8,974 nucleotides of DNA from a bacterium (GTDB lineage: Bacteria; RBG-13-66-14), in assembly GCA_026398675.1 (NCBI GenBank), contig JAPLSK010000093.1, positions 1-8,974 on the forward strand, given 5' to 3'. Under the pieces are notes generated by a model. That model had not been told where the DNA came from. It did not search any database and saw only the letters and a list, made by a program, of their open reading frames with translations. Every line of letters begins with the position of its first letter. Positions within the stretch are counted from its first letter, which is position 1. A program made the position numbers and the translations under genes. This document shows, piece after piece, positions 5,129 to 8,974 of the stretch.

Positions 5129-5313
5129 AAGGACGAGAGACGAGCCGGACCCTGAGCGGCGCTCGAATCGGAGCGGGGCGGCTCGTCGGGCGGCTTGGAG
5201 GACACTCTTCTTTTTAAATCCGAACGGGCGGGACCGCGTCCCCACACGATGGGGTGAGCCGACACTCCAGTTCGGAACCGCGCCCCCCCGGGCGTCGTAA
5301 ACCAACCGTGTCC
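5129..5313. other. Non-coding stretch rich in inverted repeats
   Basis: GACGAGCC (5139-5146) pairs with GGCTCGTC (5180-5187) around an inner CGCTC/GAGCG hairpin (5160-5175). A second element is closed by TCCGAAC (5219-5225) and GTTCGGA (5270-5276). Inside it, GGGAC-CGC-GTCCC (5230-5242) and CCCCA-CACGA-TGGGG (5240-5254) overlap and cannot form together. No promoter is evident for this stretch, no RNA family is recognised, and I see no gene. Confidence 0.4.
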
Positions 5314-5342
5314 TTGACCGGCCGGACCGTCCCTGCTAAGAT
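5314..5342 (+). promoter_or_regulatory. Sigma70-like promoter of the secreted-protein gene
   Basis: TTGACC (5314-5319), a 17-bp spacer and TAAGAT (5337-5342), each one base from consensus. Transcription would begin near 5349, giving a leader of about 25 nt that contains the AGGAG ribosome site (5363-5367). Confidence 0.7.
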
Positions 5343-5374
5343 GCCGTCGTGAGCCTACCGTCAGGAGCCAGCCG

Positions 5375-6280
5375 ATGCGCGCCTTCGTAACAGCAGTCCT
5401 CTTGGCATCCATCGCCGCGGGAGCCCAGCCCTGCGCCGTCGAAAAACCGAGCGAACCGAGCGAAGCGAGCTACGCCCCCGGCGAAACGGCGCCGACGCCC
5501 GACTCCTCCCCCTACGTCCTCTTGGTCGCGGACGAGGAGGACGGGGTGGACTTCCCCCAGCACTTCTACTCGGGCTACGAGACCCTCCTCACGGCTTTGG
5601 GCATCGAGTACAACCTGTGGGATCACAGCGTGAGCGGCGAGCCGGCCCAGGATGACCTCACCCCCTACGACGTGGTCATCTGGGTGACCGGCAACTCCTG
5701 TGGGCGTCCCGCCTCGGACCCCGTATACGGCCACTCGGCACTGTCTTTGACCGAGGAAGAGACCCTGCGCCGGTGGCTGGCCACCGACGGCGGCCGGGGG
5801 CTGATGCTCTCCGGGATGTGGATAGGCTGGAACGGCGTCGCCGACGCCGACGACGAGGACCAGATACCCAGCCCCTTCTTCGACTGGTACGTCGGTCTGG
5901 ACTACCCCCGCGACAACTTCACCGACTGGATCGAGGTGGACGACGACTGGTCCCTCGAACCCACGGACAGCGCCCGGTTCATCACTGAATCCTACGACAT
6001 CAAATGGGTGTCTACCGAGAATTACCCCGACCAGCTCGAGTCCGCCGTGGGGTGGACCGAGGCCCACTGGACCGACCCCGACGGCGCCCATCATCACAAG
6101 GCCGTCATCGCCAACGAGGGCTACAACTGGCGGACGGTTCTTTTTGCCTGTCCCCTCGAGGCCATTTCCGGGGAGACCAACCGCCGGGACATCCTGGACC
6201 GGGTTCTGGTGTGGTTTATGGAGGGCGATGAGAGCGTGGTCGAGTCGAGCTGGGGGGAGATAAAAGCCCGGGAGTGGTAG
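5375..6280 (+). CDS. Secreted protein with GATase/ThuA-like fold segment, function unknown
   Basis: The 301-aa product starts at an ATG 7 bp after AGGAG. It has a probable signal peptide (about 1-20) and a low-complexity Pro/Ser/Glu/Thr linker (about 24-45). One globular region follows: YVLLVADEEDG (47-57), YETLLTALGIEYNLWD (68-83), YDVVIWVTGNS (98-108), LRRWLATDGGRGLMLSG (131-147) and a Trp/Asp-rich second half. This succession (strand ending in acidic residues, helix, strand ending in WVTG, helix, GGR-LMLSG strand) resembles a flavodoxin-like segment of the ThuA/glutamine-amidotransferase superfamily that I know from large secreted proteins of FCB-type bacteria. The usual amidotransferase nucleophile elbow is not obvious; C109 lies near but in a different context (GNSCG). 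No C-terminal sorting tail and no lipobox are present, so it is probably periplasmic or released. I do not assign a function. Confidence 0.85.
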   Translation: MRAFVTAVLLASIAAGAQPCAVEKPSEPSEASYAPGETAPTPDSSPYVLLVADEEDGVDFPQHFYSGYETLLTALGIEYNLWDHSVSGEPAQDDLTPYDVVIWVTGNSCGRPASDPVYGHSALSLTEEETLRRWLATDGGRGLMLSGMWIGWNGVADADDEDQIPSPFFDWYVGLDYPRDNFTDWIEVDDDWSLEPTDSARFITESYDIKWVSTENYPDQLESAVGWTEAHWTDPDGAHHHKAVIANEGYNWRTVLFACPLEAISGETNRRDILDRVLVWFMEGDESVVESSWGEIKAREW

Positions 6281-6293
6281 ATAGAAGTGGAGG

Positions 6294-6343
6294 CAAGGGG
6301 TTTTGCCAGGGGCATAGCTTGCTTCGCTCGGTTAAACCCCTTG
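6294..6343 (+). other. Inverted repeat between the secreted-protein and DUF488 genes
   Basis: CAAGGGGTTT (6294-6303) and AAACCCCTTG (6334-6343) form a perfect 10-bp stem. The 30-nt loop can form a small TGCC-AGG-GGCA hairpin (6304-6314) and possibly a second one, giving a three-way shape. It lies 21 bp before the DUF488 start codon and has no T-run, so it may be a leader or processing element rather than a terminator. Confidence 0.5.
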
Positions 6344-6364
6344 TCTCTTCCGTGGAATAGGCGC

Positions 6365-6856
6365 ATGGGTTTCATCTTCACCATCGGTTACGAGGGCGCG
6401 TCCCTCGTTTCTTTTATTGGAACGCTTAAGCACGAAGGTATAGCGGCGCTCCTCGACGTCCGGCGCGACCCCTGGTCCCGCCGTCCCGACTTCCGAAAGC
6501 GCGGGCTGGAGCCGGCCTTGGCCGCCGCCGACATCGCCTACCGTCACGAGCCGCGGCTCGGGGTGCCCAAGGAGGTGCGGGAGCGCTTCCGCGACGGGAC
6601 GGACCCCGCGGGTTTCGCCGGGGCGTTACTCGCTTCGCTTCGTTTCGCCGCCTGGTACGCCGCCGAGGTGCTGGGAAAAAACCAAGACCTTTTGCGGGAG
6701 CTGTCCGAATCAGTCAAGTCGACGCCGATCGCTCTTCTCTGCTACGAGGCCGACCCGGCCCGTTGCCACCGGGGCCTGCTGGCCCTGGAGCTCGCCAGCC
6801 TGACCGGCCTCCCCATCCGACACCTCACCCCGGCGACGACGGCGCAGCAGCCGTAA
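6365..6856 (+). CDS. DUF488 family protein
   Basis: The 163-aa product carries the signatures of the DUF488 family: TIGYEG near the N-terminus (6-11), DVRRDPWSRRPDFRK (31-45), HEPRLGVPKEVR (61-72) and the cysteine/histidine motif LLCYEADPARCHR (124-136). The biochemical role of DUF488 is not established. These are small cytoplasmic proteins widespread in bacteria and archaea, and the conserved Arg, Cys and His residues hint at a nucleic-acid or metal-related activity. I use the ATG at 6365 because the family begins right before the TIGY motif. The frame extends upstream to a GTG at 6287, but that would put a stable inverted repeat in the coding sequence and has no good ribosome site. The site before 6365 (GGAATAGG) is itself weak. 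There is no clear promoter of its own, so it may be read from the upstream gene. Confidence 0.88.
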   Translation: MGFIFTIGYEGASLVSFIGTLKHEGIAALLDVRRDPWSRRPDFRKRGLEPALAAADIAYRHEPRLGVPKEVRERFRDGTDPAGFAGALLASLRFAAWYAAEVLGKNQDLLRELSESVKSTPIALLCYEADPARCHRGLLALELASLTGLPIRHLTPATTAQQP

Positions 6857-6861
6857 AATTT

Positions 6862-6890
6862 GGAACTTCGGTACGCCCGCCTTCGTTTAA
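6862..6890 (+). promoter_or_regulatory. SigmaE-like (ECF) promoter of the HtrA gene
   Basis: GGAACTT (6862-6868) is an exact match to the -35 element of RpoE-type sigma factors. After 16 bp comes GTTTAA (6885-6890), one base from the GTCTAA form of the -10 element. It lies in the 76-bp gap before the protease gene. In Escherichia coli degP is itself a sigmaE-controlled envelope-stress gene, so the position makes biological sense. No sigma factor gene is in the window, so the assignment is inference. Confidence 0.5.
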
Positions 6891-6932
6891 ATTACTGATT
6901 TACCTCCCCCGAATGCGAAGGAAGTGAGCAAG

Positions 6933-8468
<1,536 letters not shown>

Positions 8469-8492
8469 GGTCCGAAGGGGAGGGGAGTGGGC

Positions 8493-8879
8493 GTGCGCCG
8501 TTTCCGGTGGGTGATAGGGCTGGCGGTGATCGTGCCCGCGGGGGTGCTCCTGGCCAACATCGCCGAGCCGACGGGGCCGATCATCGGCTGGGACCAGGTG
8601 AGCCCCATCCTCGCCGAGAGCTGCACGAGCTGCCATGACGCCGAGCTGGCGCTGGGCGGGGTGGATCTCTCCACCTACGACGCGGCGCTGACCGGGGACA
8701 ATCCCCCCGCCATCCCCTACGACATAGGCTCGCCGATGGTCCGGATGCTGACCGAGGCGCCCCGCTCGGGGATGCGCGGGCCCGACCACACCGCCCTCCT
8801 CTCCGCGAAGGAGAAGGACCTCGTTTTCAACTGGATCGAGTGGGGCTGTTACGAGGTGGGCTGGGTCGGGCTGGATTGA
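8493..8879 (+). CDS. Small exported single-heme c-type cytochrome-like protein
   Basis: The 128-aa product has a basic start and a hydrophobic segment (about 7-22) for export, then a small domain with one heme attachment motif, C44-T-S-C47-H48, in the context VSPILAESCTSCHD. LGGVDLSTYDAAL follows, and near the end there is SGMRGPDH with M94 as candidate distal heme ligand, then LLSAKEKDLVFNWIEWGC. This pattern (SPIL..C..CH, GG..L..Y, a Met turn, L...E...V..WI..G) is that of the PSCyt1-type cytochrome c-like domain first described in planctomycetes. There it is usually part of larger proteins; here it stands alone. The start is GTG 8493, 9 bp after GGAGG (8479-8483); GTG 8487 in the same frame is possible but closer. 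It follows the HtrA gene by 24 bp and is probably co-transcribed. Electron donor and acceptor are unknown. Confidence 0.85.
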   Translation: MRRFRWVIGLAVIVPAGVLLANIAEPTGPIIGWDQVSPILAESCTSCHDAELALGGVDLSTYDAALTGDNPPAIPYDIGSPMVRMLTEAPRSGMRGPDHTALLSAKEKDLVFNWIEWGCYEVGWVGLD

Positions 8880-8903
8880 CCGCGCTGATGGTCGTTGAGC
8901 GTG

Positions 8904-8933
8904 AGGGGTTGGGATCGTTCCCGGCCCTTTTTT
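8904..8933 (+). terminator. Intrinsic terminator of the protease/cytochrome unit
   Basis: AGGGGTTGGGA (8904-8914) and TCCCGGCCCTT (8919-8929) form an 11-bp stem with three G-T wobbles and a 4-nt loop. A T-run continues through 8933. It begins 25 bp after the cytochrome stop codon. The remaining bases to 8974 hold no recognisable feature. Confidence 0.8.
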
Positions 8934-8974
8934 GTCATGGGCTCGGGGACTAATGCGCGCCTGGTAAGCGGGCC

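Noticed and set aside
5033..5412. Minus-strand frames across tRNA-Val giving peptides such as GDTGIEPVTS and WAILESNQ
   Set aside because: These are well-known false translations of the antisense strand of tRNA genes; the tRNA itself is complete on the plus strand.
5336..6097. A 253-codon open frame on the minus strand
   Set aside because: It is antisense to the secreted-protein gene, is Gly/Val-rich with no domain, and overlaps that gene's promoter, ribosome site and signal peptide.

Overview
The window is G+C-rich bacterial DNA with compact genes and standard bacterial signals: Shine-Dalgarno sites, sigma70-type promoters, intrinsic terminators and a CCA-encoding tRNA gene. The mix suggests a diderm bacterium, possibly of the FCB superphylum or a nearby uncultured candidate phylum. 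It includes a FlgD/Por-type C-terminal beta-sandwich tail, a lipobox lipoprotein, a periplasmic LysM protein, an HtrA protease with two PDZ domains and a small PSCyt1-like cytochrome. No marker gene fixes the taxonomy, so this placement is inference.

Left part (1-3170). The window opens with the last 69 codons of a secreted, surface-type protein and a likely terminator. A gene-poor stretch (213-640) follows, holding two copies of an imperfect 75-bp repeat and two perfect 10-2-10 palindromes. On the minus strand come an NtrC-type response regulator (641-1990) and a branched-chain aminotransferase (2118-3170). A strong terminator separates these two, and the regulator has its own operator-like inverted repeat, so they are probably separate transcription units.

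Middle (3171-5374). The divergent region carries two plus-strand sigma70-like promoters. The upstream one starts a stretch with no convincing ORF. The downstream one precedes a two-gene envelope operon: a small coiled-coil lipoprotein and a secreted coiled-coil/LysM protein. This operon is followed by two tandem copies of a roughly 112-bp unit, each with two GGGCCC-stem terminators, four in all. Then comes tRNA-Val(GAC) with its own promoter and terminator, and a non-coding stretch rich in inverted repeats.

Right part (5375-8974, all plus strand). The genes encode a secreted protein with a GATase/ThuA-like fold segment and no assigned function, a DUF488 protein, a membrane-anchored HtrA/Deg protease preceded by a sigmaE-like promoter, and a small single-heme c-type cytochrome-like protein 24 bp downstream of the protease. 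A terminator closes the unit.

Most genes here are recognisable housekeeping or envelope genes. The less ordinary parts are the duplicated double terminators, the lipoprotein/LysM pair, the protease-cytochrome pairing with its sigmaE-like promoter, the unexplained transcript start at about 3300 and the repeat-rich spacer at 213-640. I found no CRISPR array, transposase, phage gene or defence system.
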